From Nocardia rosealba (lineage in GTDB: Bacteria > Actinomycetota > Actinomycetes > Mycobacteriales > Mycobacteriaceae): a stretch of DNA of 64,000 nt. Location of the stretch: the NCBI RefSeq assembly GCF_020216065.1, contig NZ_JAIWNA010000006.1:124001-188000 (forward strand), written 5' to 3'. The notes below the pieces were generated by a model. The model was not told the origin of the DNA. It worked only from the letters and a program-made list of their open reading frames with translations, and did not search any database. The position numbers and the translations under genes were made by a program. This document shows positions 53,936 to 61,777 of the stretch, piece by piece. How positions within the stretch are numbered: position 1 is the stretch's first letter; each line of letters starts with the position of its first letter.

Positions 53936-54126
53936 CGGCGTATCCCCTTTCCGAACCACGCAGCGGTCACCCGCCCGCTGACCCGATCGTAGGAGATTCC
54001 CCATCGCTACCAGGGCTCTCGGCTGTTCCTACGCAAGTTCGCCGAAACCTATTACTGTCGTAGCGGTACCCGGCGATTCGGACATGCTGGGAAACGACAC
54101 ACCGGACTAACCGAAGGGATTCCCGC

Positions 54127-54702
54127 ATGGGTGTCAGTCTGTCCAAGGGCGGCAATGTCTCGCTGACCAAAGAGGCCCCGAACCTGACCGCGGTCGCGGT
54201 CGGCCTCGGCTGGGACGTGCGCACCACCACCGGCACCGACTTCGACCTCGACGCCAGCGCCATCGCGACCGGCGCCGACAAGAAGGTCGTGTCCGACAAG
54301 CACTTCGTGTTCTTCAACAACCTGAAGTCCCCCGAAGGCGCGATCGAGCACGCCGGCGACAACACCACCGGTGAGGGCGAGGGCGACGACGAGGTCATCA
54401 ACGTCGACCTGGCCAACACCCCGCCGACCATCGAGAGCATCTTCTTCCCGGTCTCGATCTACGACGCGGAGACCCGTCAGCAGTCGTTCGGCCAGGTGCG
54501 CAACGCCTACATCCGCGTTGTCGACCGCGCCAACGGCACCGAGCTCGCCCGCTACGACCTGTCCGAGGACGCTTCCACCGAGACGGCTATGGTCTTCGGT
54601 GAGCTGTACCGTAACGGTGCCGAATGGAAGTTCCGCGCCATCGGTCAGGGCTACGCCTCCGGTCTGGCCGGTATCGCCCGCGACTACGGCGTCAACGTCT
54701 AG
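54127..54702 (+). CDS. terD: TerD-family calcium-binding stress protein
   Basis: 191 residues, the canonical TerD/TerE length: MGVSLSKGGNVSLTKEAPNLTAVAVGLGWD, TDFDLDASAIATG and IEHAGDNTTGEGEGDDEVINVDL. It closes with MVFGELYRNGAEWKFRAIGQGYASGL. The Asp/Glu clusters in the second and third stretches are the calcium-binding sites of known TerD structures. Expression of such proteins is induced by oxidative or metal stress and confers tellurite resistance in some hosts. It is followed by a hairpin and then a terC-like gene, probably as one transcription unit with partial read-through. Confidence 0.95.
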   Translation: MGVSLSKGGNVSLTKEAPNLTAVAVGLGWDVRTTTGTDFDLDASAIATGADKKVVSDKHFVFFNNLKSPEGAIEHAGDNTTGEGEGDDEVINVDLANTPPTIESIFFPVSIYDAETRQQSFGQVRNAYIRVVDRANGTELARYDLSEDASTETAMVFGELYRNGAEWKFRAIGQGYASGLAGIARDYGVNV

Positions 54703-54712
54703 TCATCATCAT

Positions 54713-54746
54713 GAGCAGGGGGCTCCAGGTTTCGGGCCCCCTGCTC
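54713..54746 (+). terminator. Hairpin between terD and terC-like gene
   Basis: A perfect 11-bp stem GAGCAGGGGGC (54713-54723) with GCCCCCTGCTC (54736-54746), 12-base loop, no T-run. It may reduce read-through so that TerD is made in excess over the membrane protein. Confidence 0.65.
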
Positions 54747-54771
54747 GTGTGACACAGAAAGGTCCCTCCGC

Positions 54772-55878
54772 GTGATAACGCGCATCTTCGGCCTGTCCAT
54801 CGTCATCACGGTGCTCTCGCTGGTCGTGGCCTACCTCTACGGTGGTCTGACCGCCCTCGCACTGTGTGCGATCCTCGGCATCCTCGAGGTGTCGCTGTCG
54901 TTCGACAACGCCGTCATCAACGCCACCGTGCTGGAACGGATGAGCGAATTCTGGCAGCGGATCTTCCTGACCGTCGGCATCCTCATCGCCGTGTTCGGTA
55001 TGCGTCTGGTGTTCCCGCTCGCCATCGTGTGGGCCACCGCCGGACTGAACCCGGTCGAGGCCTTCGACCTGGCGCTGAACCCGCCGGCCAACGATGCCCT
55101 CGAGTTCCCCGACGGCAGCCCCAGCTACGAGAAGCTGCTCACCGACGCGCATCCGCAGATCGCGGCCTTCGGTGGCATGTTCCTCGCACTGCTGTTCCTG
55201 AACTTCATCTTCGAAGAGCGCGAGATCACCTGGCTGAGCTGGCTGGAGAAGCCGCTGGCGAAGGCGGGCAAGCTCGACATGCTCTCCGTCGTCGTCGCGG
55301 GCACCGGCCTGGTGCTGGTCGCGGAGTTCCTCGCCGCCGACGACAAGCGTTCGACCGTGCTCATCGCCGGCCTGCTCGGCATGATCACCTACATCCTCGT
55401 CGACGGTCTCGGCTCGATGTTCCACACCGAGGAGCTCGAGGAAGGCCCGCAGGGTGGCCCGTCCACGCTGGTCAAGGCCACCGGTAAGGCCGCGTTCTTC
55501 CTGTTCCTCTACCTCGAGGTGCTCGATGCCTCGTTCTCGTTCGACGGTGTGATCGGCGCGTTCGCCATCACCTCCGACCCGATCATCATCGCGCTCGGCC
55601 TCGGCCTGATCGGCGCGATGTTCGTCCGATCGATCACGGTGTACCTGGTCCGCCAGGGCACGCTGGCGGACTACGTGTACCTCGAGCACGGCGCCCACTG
55701 GGCGATCGGCGCGCTGGCCACGATCCTGCTGGTCTCGATCGGCGTGCACGTCGACGAGCTCATCACCGGCCTGATCGGTGTGGCGTTCATCGGCGCGGCG
55801 CTGATCAGCTCGATCATCCGCAACCGCAAGGCGGAGCCGGACGCGATCGAAGACAGCAAGGAACCCGCGTCGGTCTAG
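54772..55878 (+). CDS. TerC-like integral membrane protein (DUF475 type)
   Basis: 368 residues from GTG 54772. About eight helices hold the two TerC signature segments ILEVSLSFDNAVINATVLERM (near 36-56) and YLEVLDASFSFDGVIGAFAITSDP (near 247-270), whose acidic residues lie within membrane helices and fit metal-ion handling. The loop LPNFIFEEREITWLSWLE-type region (starting LNFIFEERE) and an acidic C-terminus follow. TerC relatives export Mn2+ or assist metal loading of secreted proteins. It works with TerD in the core Ter complex at the membrane. Confidence 0.92.
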   Translation: MITRIFGLSIVITVLSLVVAYLYGGLTALALCAILGILEVSLSFDNAVINATVLERMSEFWQRIFLTVGILIAVFGMRLVFPLAIVWATAGLNPVEAFDLALNPPANDALEFPDGSPSYEKLLTDAHPQIAAFGGMFLALLFLNFIFEEREITWLSWLEKPLAKAGKLDMLSVVVAGTGLVLVAEFLAADDKRSTVLIAGLLGMITYILVDGLGSMFHTEELEEGPQGGPSTLVKATGKAAFFLFLYLEVLDASFSFDGVIGAFAITSDPIIIALGLGLIGAMFVRSITVYLVRQGTLADYVYLEHGAHWAIGALATILLVSIGVHVDELITGLIGVAFIGAALISSIIRNRKAEPDAIEDSKEPASV

Positions 55879-55892
55879 ATGCGGTGACCTGC

Positions 55893-55921
55893 GGCGGCGG
55901 ATCCTCGACGGATCCGCCGCC
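55893..55921. terminator. Bidirectional terminator after terC-like gene
   Basis: A perfect 12-bp stem GGCGGCGGATCC (55893-55904) with GGATCCGCCGCC (55910-55921), loop TCGAC, followed by GTTGTCGTTT. It lies between convergent stops. Confidence 0.85.
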
Positions 55922-55932
55922 GTTGTCGTTTC

Positions 55933-57306
55933 TCAGGCCGGTTGCAGTTCGCGCCGGAGCTGTCCGGTGACGCGCTGGTCGGTGCGGCGTGGGCCGGCCC
56001 GCAGGAACACGAAGAACAGGATGATGAGCAGGGCGATCCGTGTCCAGACACCGAACTGGACGATGCCTTCCATGAGGTGCACGTTCTTCCCCTCGCCCAT
56101 CGCCGCGAAGTAGCGGAAGACGCCGACGCCGACCGCGATGTCGGCGACCAGGTAGCCCGCGACGAGTGTCCACGGCACCTCGAGCAGCACGAGGAACGGA
56201 ATTATCCACAGGGTGTATTGGGGTGAGTGCACCTTGTGGAAAAGCAGGAAACCGGCGAGCATCGCGCCGCTCACGCCCACCCAGGGGAACGCCGAGGCCG
56301 GGGTCCAGCGCCGGTAACCGAGCCACAGGGCAAGGGCGAACGACGCGAAGATCAGCAGCGGTGAGACCACCGAGACCATGGTGTGCCAGCTCTGCGAGGT
56401 GTCGGCGGTCCGGCCGAACAACGCCTGATGACCCCAGTACCAGATCGAATTGGTCGTGATGTCGGCCTGACGCATCTGCTGGAAGGTGATCGAGGCCCGC
56501 CACCCTTCCACCCCCGCGACCACGAACGGCAGATTCACCGCGACCACCGTCGCCATCGCCGCGAGCAATGTCTGCGACGCGCCTGCCACATCGAGTTCGC
56601 GCAACCGGCGCCCGTCGCGCGGCGCACCCTCGGTGAGAACGTAGAAGGCCAAGGGCAGCACGAAGATTCCGGGATAGATCTTGAGGCAGAAACCGAGCGC
56701 GAGCAGTACCCCGGCGATGATTCCCCTTGTCCGCACGGACAGACCGGTCAGCATCGTCGTCACATAGACCGCCGCCACCGCCGTGCACACCACCGGCAGT
56801 TCCCAGTTGTGGAAGGCGTAGAGCACCAGCGGCGGGCCGATCGCCCACAGCAGCGCGGCCGGACCTGCCATTCGCGCCAGCATCCAGGCGGTGAGCAGGG
56901 CGAACGGGGTGAGCAGCAGCGCCGAATGCCACAGGAAGTCGGCGTCGTTGGTCGCGCCGATCGCGCCAGCCCACATCAGCAGGCCGCTCAGCACGGGGTA
57001 CTCGACGGCGCCGCCGGTGAGCGCGCCGTCGTCGGTGATGGCACCGTCGACGTACGGGAAAACGTGATTGTCGATATCGCGGCCAAGCCAGAGGAACTGG
57101 ATATCCGAATAACAGACAGCGGTGTCCTTGCGCTCCTCGAAGACCAGGCTGCGGCCCGATTCGTCGATCGCGCCGCCCGCGCACCGGGCCTTGTTCGCAT
57201 ACGCCAGGGCGAGGGTGAGCCCGCACAACAGCACGATCAGGAAGGTCAGCGCCGTGGCTGTCGCCGCACGGCGTGCCGAATGCTGCTGCGGTACGGCCGT
57301 GGTCAT
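55933..57306 (-). CDS. GT87 (DUF2029) mannosyltransferase, copy B
   Basis: 457 residues from ATG 57306. A polytopic membrane protein of about ten helices sharing its layout with the 40853 protein: CYSDIQFLWLGRDIDNHVFPYVDG in the first outer loop, VEYPVLSGLLMWAG, and the HKVHSPQYTLWIIPFL stretch (NKVWSPQYSLWLVPL in copy A). It is shorter, lacking the long N-terminal tail. Probably it transfers mannose from polyprenyl phosphate to an envelope acceptor. Placement next to rpsF fits the Rv0051-Rv0053 neighbourhood, so the Ter island may have split an ancestral pair. Confidence 0.86.
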   Translation of the reverse strand: MTTAVPQQHSARRAATATALTFLIVLLCGLTLALAYANKARCAGGAIDESGRSLVFEERKDTAVCYSDIQFLWLGRDIDNHVFPYVDGAITDDGALTGGAVEYPVLSGLLMWAGAIGATNDADFLWHSALLLTPFALLTAWMLARMAGPAALLWAIGPPLVLYAFHNWELPVVCTAVAAVYVTTMLTGLSVRTRGIIAGVLLALGFCLKIYPGIFVLPLAFYVLTEGAPRDGRRLRELDVAGASQTLLAAMATVVAVNLPFVVAGVEGWRASITFQQMRQADITTNSIWYWGHQALFGRTADTSQSWHTMVSVVSPLLIFASFALALWLGYRRWTPASAFPWVGVSGAMLAGFLLFHKVHSPQYTLWIIPFLVLLEVPWTLVAGYLVADIAVGVGVFRYFAAMGEGKNVHLMEGIVQFGVWTRIALLIILFFVFLRAGPRRTDQRVTGQLRRELQPA

Positions 57307-57427
57307 GTCGACCACATTAAGCGGAACCGGCGCCGGAGCCCGGCGATCACCCGCCGCGCCGACCGGTTTCGATTCCACTCAGCGGCTCATGTAGCCTTGT
57401 CGGGTTGCTGACGCAACGAACCCTCCT

Positions 57428-57477
57428 GCCACGGAAAGTCCGTGGCCGTTTACCAGTCCACAGGAGGTGATTGGTCC
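57428..57477 (+). promoter_or_regulatory. rpsF 5' leader with hairpin
   Basis: GCCACGG (57428-57434) and CCGTGGC (57440-57446) form a stem ahead of the AGGAGGTGA ribosome-binding site (57462-57470). A TAGCCT at 57392-57397 could be the -10. Leaders of S6 operons often bind the S6:S18 complex through a CCG next to a stem; CCG is present at 57446-57449 here, but the full motif was not verified. Confidence 0.4.
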
Positions 57478-57765
57478 GTGCGTCAATATGAAGTGATGGT
57501 CATCCTCGACCCCAGCCTGGACGAGCGCATCGTCGGGCAGTCCCTGGATACTCTGTTCTCGGTCGTGAAGACCGAGGGCGGCAAGCTCGACAAGGTCGAC
57601 ATCTGGGGCCGCCGCCGGCTCGCCTACGAAATCGCCAAGCAGGCCGAAGGCATCTACGCGATCGTCAACCTGACCGCGACCCCGGCCACCGTGAGCGAGC
57701 TCGACCGCCAGCTGGGCCTGAACGAGACGGTGCTGCGCACCAAGGTTCTGCGCAACGACAAGTAG
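57478..57765 (+). CDS. rpsF: 30S ribosomal protein S6
   Basis: 95 residues from GTG 57478, eight bases after a near-perfect AGGAGGTGA. The upstream ATG in frame at 57442 was rejected. MRQYEVMVILDPSLDERIVGQ, KVDIWGRRRLAYEIAKQAEGIYAIVNL and the C-terminal LGLNETVLRTKVLRNDK are diagnostic. S6 binds 16S rRNA with S18 in the platform of the small subunit. It is first in rpsF-ssb-rpsR-rplI, the standard order. Confidence 0.97.
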   Translation: MRQYEVMVILDPSLDERIVGQSLDTLFSVVKTEGGKLDKVDIWGRRRLAYEIAKQAEGIYAIVNLTATPATVSELDRQLGLNETVLRTKVLRNDK

Positions 57766-57848
57766 TTCACATCTTTTGTGTCGGAGCCTGGCTTTAGGCT
57801 CAGCGCAAATCCCGAGATGTGGACTGCACCCCGAGCAGGAGGAACCCC

Positions 57849-58406
57849 ATGGCAGGCGACACGGTCATCACCGTCATCGGAAACTTGACGGCAGACCCCG
57901 AGCTTCGTTTCACGCCCGCGGGCGCAGCGGTGGCTAATTTCACCGTCGCTTCGACTCCCCGTGTGTTCGATCGCAATTCGAACGAATGGAAAGACGGCGA
58001 GGCACTGTTTCTGCGCTGCAACATCTGGCGCGAAGCAGCGGAGAACGTCGCCGAAAGCCTGACCCGAGGCGCTCGCGTGATCGTGAGCGGACGGCTCAAG
58101 CAGCGCTCCTACGAAACCCGCGAGGGTGAGAAGCGCACGGTCGTCGAGCTCGAGGTCGACGAGGTCGGCCCGTCGCTGCGGTACGCGACCGCGAAGGTCT
58201 CCAAGGCCGGTCGTGGTGGCGGAGGCGGTGGCTTCGGTGGTGGTTCCGGTAATGCCGGTGGTGGTGCAAGCGCAGGCGGCTACAACGCCAACAGTGGCGG
58301 CGGACGCCCGGCAGGTAATGCCGGCGACGACGACCCGTGGGGTAGCGCGCCCGCGGCCGGCTCCTTCGGGGGCGGCGGCCGCATGGATGACGAACCGCCG
58401 TTCTGA
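57849..58406 (+). CDS. ssb: Single-stranded DNA-binding protein
   Basis: 185 residues from ATG 57849, with GCAGGAGGA upstream. The OB fold covers residues 1-120 (TVITVIGNLTADPELRFTPAGAAVANFTVAS; IWREAAENVAESLTRGARVIVSGRLKQRSYE). A Gly/Asn/Ser-rich disordered linker leads to the conserved acidic tip DDEPPF that recruits replication and repair partners. It coats ssDNA as a tetramer. Spacing to rpsF (83 bp) and rpsR (32 bp) fits one operon. Confidence 0.97.
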   Translation: MAGDTVITVIGNLTADPELRFTPAGAAVANFTVASTPRVFDRNSNEWKDGEALFLRCNIWREAAENVAESLTRGARVIVSGRLKQRSYETREGEKRTVVELEVDEVGPSLRYATAKVSKAGRGGGGGGFGGGSGNAGGGASAGGYNANSGGGRPAGNAGDDDPWGSAPAAGSFGGGGRMDDEPPF

Positions 58407-58438
58407 TCGAACGGCACTCATAGTACGGAGAGAAAACC

Positions 58439-58690
58439 ATGCCTAAAGCGCCCGCGCGCGAAAAGGTACTGAAGAAGAAGGCCTGCGCTTTCTGCAAGGA
58501 AAGCAAGTCCGGAATCGTCAATATCGATTACAAGGACACCACGCTGCTGCGTAAGTACGTCAGCGATCGCGGCAAGATCCGCGCCCGCCGCGTCACCGGC
58601 AACTGCGTGCAGCACCAGCGTGACATCGCCGTTGCCGTCAAGAACTCGCGTGAGGTGGCTCTGCTGCCTTACGTGTCGACTGCTCGCTGA
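58439..58690 (+). CDS. rpsR: 30S ribosomal protein S18, zinc-binding (C+) form
   Basis: 83 residues: KACAFCKESKSGIVNIDYKDTTLLRKYVSDRGKIRARRVTG, then NCVQHQRDIAVAVKNSREVALLPYV. The CAFC pair (Cys16, Cys19) plus Cys and His of NCVQHQR form a zinc site, so this is the C+ form. Actinobacteria often carry a second, zinc-free S18 expressed when zinc is scarce; none is in this window. GGAGAG lies upstream. Confidence 0.97.
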   Translation: MPKAPAREKVLKKKACAFCKESKSGIVNIDYKDTTLLRKYVSDRGKIRARRVTGNCVQHQRDIAVAVKNSREVALLPYVSTAR

Positions 58691-58707
58691 GAAAGGGAGT
58701 CGGACAG

Positions 58708-59160
58708 ATGAAGCTCATCCTCACTGCTGATGTCGACAATCTCGGCGCCCCCGGCGACCTTGTCGAGGTCAAGGACGGCTACGGCCGCAACTTCCTGCTG
58801 CCCCGCGGTCTGGCCATCCAGGCCACCCGTGGCGCCCAGAAGCAGGTCGACGGCATCCGCCGCGCCCAGGACGCCCGCAAGGTGCGCGACCTGGATCACG
58901 CCAACGAGCTCAAGCAGGCCATCGAGGGCCTGACCGGTGTCTCGCTGACCGTGAAGACCGCCGACAGCGGCAAGCTGTTCGGTTCGGTCACCACCGCCGA
59001 CGTGGCTTCGGCCATCAAGGCCGCCGGTGGCCCCGTGGTCGACAAGCGCAGCATCGAGCTGCCGAAGTCGCACATCAAGGCGACCGGCAAGCACGGCATC
59101 GCGGTGCACCTGCACCCCGATGTGGTTGCCAAGTTCGACCTCGAGGTCGCTGCGAACTAG
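58708..59160 (+). CDS. rplI: 50S ribosomal protein L9
   Basis: 150 residues: the N-terminal rRNA-binding domain MKLILTADVDNLGAPGDLVEVKDGYGRNFLLPRGLA, a long connecting helix (about 42-75), and a C-terminal domain with VKTADSGKLFGSVTTADVASAIKAAGG and HIKATGKHGIAVHLHPDVVAKFDLEV. The length is normal. It is the last gene of the ribosomal operon and is followed by a strong terminator. Confidence 0.97.
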   Translation: MKLILTADVDNLGAPGDLVEVKDGYGRNFLLPRGLAIQATRGAQKQVDGIRRAQDARKVRDLDHANELKQAIEGLTGVSLTVKTADSGKLFGSVTTADVASAIKAAGGPVVDKRSIELPKSHIKATGKHGIAVHLHPDVVAKFDLEVAAN

Positions 59161-59168
59161 TTTCGCCG

Positions 59169-59202
59169 GAAACCACCCCCGTGTTGTCACGGGGGTGGTT
59201 TC
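59169..59202 (+). terminator. Terminator after rplI
   Basis: A perfect 15-bp stem (59169-59183 with 59188-59202), loop TTGT, followed by TGCTGCCC TTG. It is the strongest hairpin in the window and closes the rpsF operon. Confidence 0.88.
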
Positions 59203-59748
59203 TGCTGCCCTTGTCGAGGGATCTTCTCCGATAGCTGGCGAGTAGCCGGGATTCGGGTTCATTGTGGTCGGGTAACCCGGCCCACAGTCGGCAACTGCCT
59301 GACCTCCTGTTATTCAGCCTGTGGATTACCGAGGAAACCGACCGGCAGAATTGTGACTCCGGTCATAACGTGAACGCCCGCTGTTTACCCAACACGCCCG
59401 GTTGTTCACGTTGGACGACACGCCGCAACTTCTTTAATCCACAGGGCCGGAGTCTGGTAAAGGGCGATCTATCAGGGCGTTCTACCGCACTGACCTGGGT
59501 TTTCCCCACGTTTTCCACAGGGGCTGCACAACAACAGGTGAACTACCCCCAAGTTATCCACAGTTGTGTGCACATGTCGGTTTGGCGTGGCTCGAAAACG
59601 TCGCCTAGGTTCATCGCATCGCCTCGCACGTGACCCCGGGAATCGTGCAGGGAACCGATTGCTGGCACTCGTGTCGGTGCCCGGGAGTACAACGAGTACA
59701 TCGATGTGAAACCCCCGGTTCTGCGGGCAGAGAGGACGGTCGATTCTG
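59203..59748. other. Non-coding stretch upstream of dnaB with DnaA-box-like sites
   Basis: No gene is supported in the 588 bp between rplI and dnaB. It is less GC-rich than its surroundings and contains a consensus DnaA box TTATCCACA (59554-59562). Three one-mismatch sites were also found: TGTGGATTA (59320-59328, reverse of TAATCCACA), TAATCCACA (59435-59443) and TTTTCCACA (59511-59519). It presumably holds the dnaB promoter. Open frames here lack family resemblance and ribosome-binding sites. Confidence 0.65.
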
Positions 59749-61131
59749 GTGACTACCACCGGTGACCGCGCGCATACCGAGTTTCCACCCGAGCCCCCGG
59801 GCGAGGACTTCGGCCGTCAGCCCCCGCACGACATGGCTGCCGAACAGTCCGTCCTCGGCGGCATGCTGCTCAGCAAGGACGCCATCGCCGACGTGGTGGA
59901 GGTGCTGCGTCCCGGCGACTTCTACCGCCCCGCCCACCAGGCCGTCTACGACACCATCCTCGACCTGTACGGCCGCGGCGAACCTGCCGACCCCGTCACC
60001 GTCGCCGCGGGCCTCGACCGTCGTGGCGAACTGAAACGCATCGGCGGCCCCGCCTACCTGGTCACCCTCACCCAGACCGTCCCCACCGCCGCCAATGCCG
60101 GCTTCTATGCCGAAATCGTGGCCGAGAAGGCCATCCTGCGCCGCCTGGTCGAAGCGGGCACCCGCATCGTCCAGTTCGGCTACGCGGGCGCCGACGGCCA
60201 GGACGTCGCCGAGGTCGTCGACCGCGCCCAGGCCGAGATCTACGAGGTCACCGAACGCCGCACCACCGAGGACTTCACCCCCCTCGAAGAACTCCTCCAG
60301 CCGACGATGGACGAAATCGACTCCATCGCCTCCCGAGGCGGAATCTCCCTCGGCGTCCCCACGGGCTTCACCGAACTGGACGAGCTCACCAACGGTCTAC
60401 ACCCGGGTCAGATGATCATCGTCGCGGCCAGGCCTGGCGTCGGCAAATCGACCCTGGGAATGGATTTCATGCGTAGTTGCTCGATCAAGCACGGCATGGC
60501 CAGTGTTATTTTCTCGCTCGAAATGAGCCGGACCGAGATTGTGATGCGTCTGCTCTCGGCCGAGGCGAAGATCAAGCTGGGCGATATGCGTTCGGGTCGG
60601 ATGAGTGATGACGACTGGACGAAGCTCGCACGGCGGATGAGTGAGATCAGTGAGGCGCCGCTGTTCGTGGATGATTCGCCGAACTTGACCATGATGGAGA
60701 TTCGGGCGAAGGCGCGGCGGCTCAAGCAGCGTCATGACCTGAAACTCGTTGTGGTGGACTACCTGCAGCTGATGAGCTCGGGGAAGAAGGTCGAGTCCCG
60801 GCAGCAGGAAGTTTCGGAATTCTCGCGTCACCTCAAGCTGCTGGCCAAGGAACTCGAAGTTCCCGTGATCGCGATCTCCCAGCTGAACCGTGGTCCGGAA
60901 CAGCGAACCGACAAGCGCCCCATGGTGTCCGACCTCCGCGAGTCCGGCTCGCTCGAGCAGGACGCCGACATGGTCATCCTGCTGCACCGCCCGGACGCCT
61001 TCGAACGTGACGACCCACGCGGTGGCGAGGCAGACCTCATCGTCGGCAAGCACCGTAACGGTCCGACAGCCACCATCACCGTTGCGCACCAGCTGCATCT
61101 GAGCCGGTTCGTGGATATGGCCCGCGGCTGA
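59749..61131 (+). CDS. dnaB: Replicative DNA helicase
   Basis: 460 residues from GTG 59749. The N-terminal primase-contacting domain (PHDMAAEQSVLGGMLLSKDAIADVVEVL) is followed by a linker helix and the RecA-like domain: Walker A ARPGVGKST (Lys233), SLEMSRTEIVMRLLSAEA, Walker B LVVVDYLQLMSS, SQLNRGPEQR and arginine-finger region DLRESGSLEQDADMVILLHR. It unwinds DNA at the replication fork as a hexamer. No intein is present, although dnaB of several mycobacteria carries one. The region upstream holds DnaA-box-like sites. Confidence 0.97.
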   Translation: MTTTGDRAHTEFPPEPPGEDFGRQPPHDMAAEQSVLGGMLLSKDAIADVVEVLRPGDFYRPAHQAVYDTILDLYGRGEPADPVTVAAGLDRRGELKRIGGPAYLVTLTQTVPTAANAGFYAEIVAEKAILRRLVEAGTRIVQFGYAGADGQDVAEVVDRAQAEIYEVTERRTTEDFTPLEELLQPTMDEIDSIASRGGISLGVPTGFTELDELTNGLHPGQMIIVAARPGVGKSTLGMDFMRSCSIKHGMASVIFSLEMSRTEIVMRLLSAEAKIKLGDMRSGRMSDDDWTKLARRMSEISEAPLFVDDSPNLTMMEIRAKARRLKQRHDLKLVVVDYLQLMSSGKKVESRQQEVSEFSRHLKLLAKELEVPVIAISQLNRGPEQRTDKRPMVSDLRESGSLEQDADMVILLHRPDAFERDDPRGGEADLIVGKHRNGPTATITVAHQLHLSRFVDMARG

Positions 61132-61163
61132 TCGGTGCGCGGAGAGCCGTCGCGCGCACCGAT

Positions 61164-61737
61164 CTACCGCTTTCCCCGGCACCGCCACTACCAGCGTGAT
61201 GATCAGCACGAACGCAACCAATGCTGTGCCGGTGCGCAGGAAGTGGAAGATGTCCCAGCGGGTGAGCAGGGTGGTGTAGTCGGCGGAGACGCCGTTGCGC
61301 GCCCAGTCGTTGATCCGGTGGTTGATCGGCACGTTGCCGAGGCGGGTGATCAGGAACGAGCCGATCACGAAGACTGTTGCCGCAGCGGCGAGTAGACGTT
61401 CGCGGTGGGCTGACACCACGGCGAGGACGAGGCAGCTCAGTGCGGCCACGGCCATGGTGAGTTGCATGCTGATGCTGTTGTTGCGCATCAGCTCGGTGTG
61501 GAATTCGAGGCGCATCTGTAGCGGCACCCGGTGGAACGTCGGGATCAGATTCGCGGCGCCGTAACCGAAGGCGCCGACGAGTAGGCCGGTGGCGAGCAAG
61601 GCGAGCGCGCGCAGCAGTGCGAATTTTATCGGGTCACGACTTTCGGAGCAAAGGGACGCAACGTTTTCGGCGGTGCGCTTACCCAGAAGATATCTACAGC
61701 CAGGCTGCGCGATTGGTGAAGTCGAAGGGGTCGCCAT
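61164..61737 (-). pseudogene. DUF1772 membrane protein with probable 3' frameshift
   Basis: From ATG 61737 the frame encodes an intact DUF1772 (anthrone-oxygenase-like) domain with four helices: LLRALALLATGLLVGAFGYGAAN, MQLTMAVAALSCLVLAVVSA and LLAAAATVFVIGSFLITRLGN, with the hallmark NVPINHRINDW and WDIFHFLRTGTALVAFVLII. The domain ends near residue 187, but no stop follows. The frame instead runs antisense through 735 bp of dnaB to 60397. Removing one base in the GGGGAAA run (TTTCCCC, 61171-61177) would give ...VPGKR and a TAG at 61164-61166, the normal family end. A recent frameshift or a sequencing error is likely. Confidence 0.6.
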
Positions 61738-61777
61738 CGATGCACCAGGAGATGATCCGGTCGGGGTGGATGCGGAT
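61694..61777 (-). pseudogene. C-terminal remnant of a PPOX-fold oxidoreductase
   Basis: Directly after the stop of the intact DUF1772 gene, another minus-strand frame reads LIRIHPDRIISWCIDGDP and then FDFTNRAAWL before a TAG. This resembles the C-terminus of pyridoxamine-phosphate-oxidase-fold, F420-dependent enzymes of actinobacteria. Nothing resembling the rest of such an enzyme is present, so it seems to be the tail of a deleted gene. It overlaps the start of the frameshifted DUF1772 frame. The family match is by eye and modest. Confidence 0.4.

Noticed and set aside
59203..59748. Main chromosomal origin of replication
   Set aside because: DnaA-box-like sites are present, but dnaA and dnaN are absent, and in related genomes oriC lies beside them, outside this region.
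59749..61131. Intein in dnaB
   Set aside because: Inteins are known at dnaB sites in mycobacteria, so this was checked: the 460-residue frame is continuous and of normal length with no insertion.
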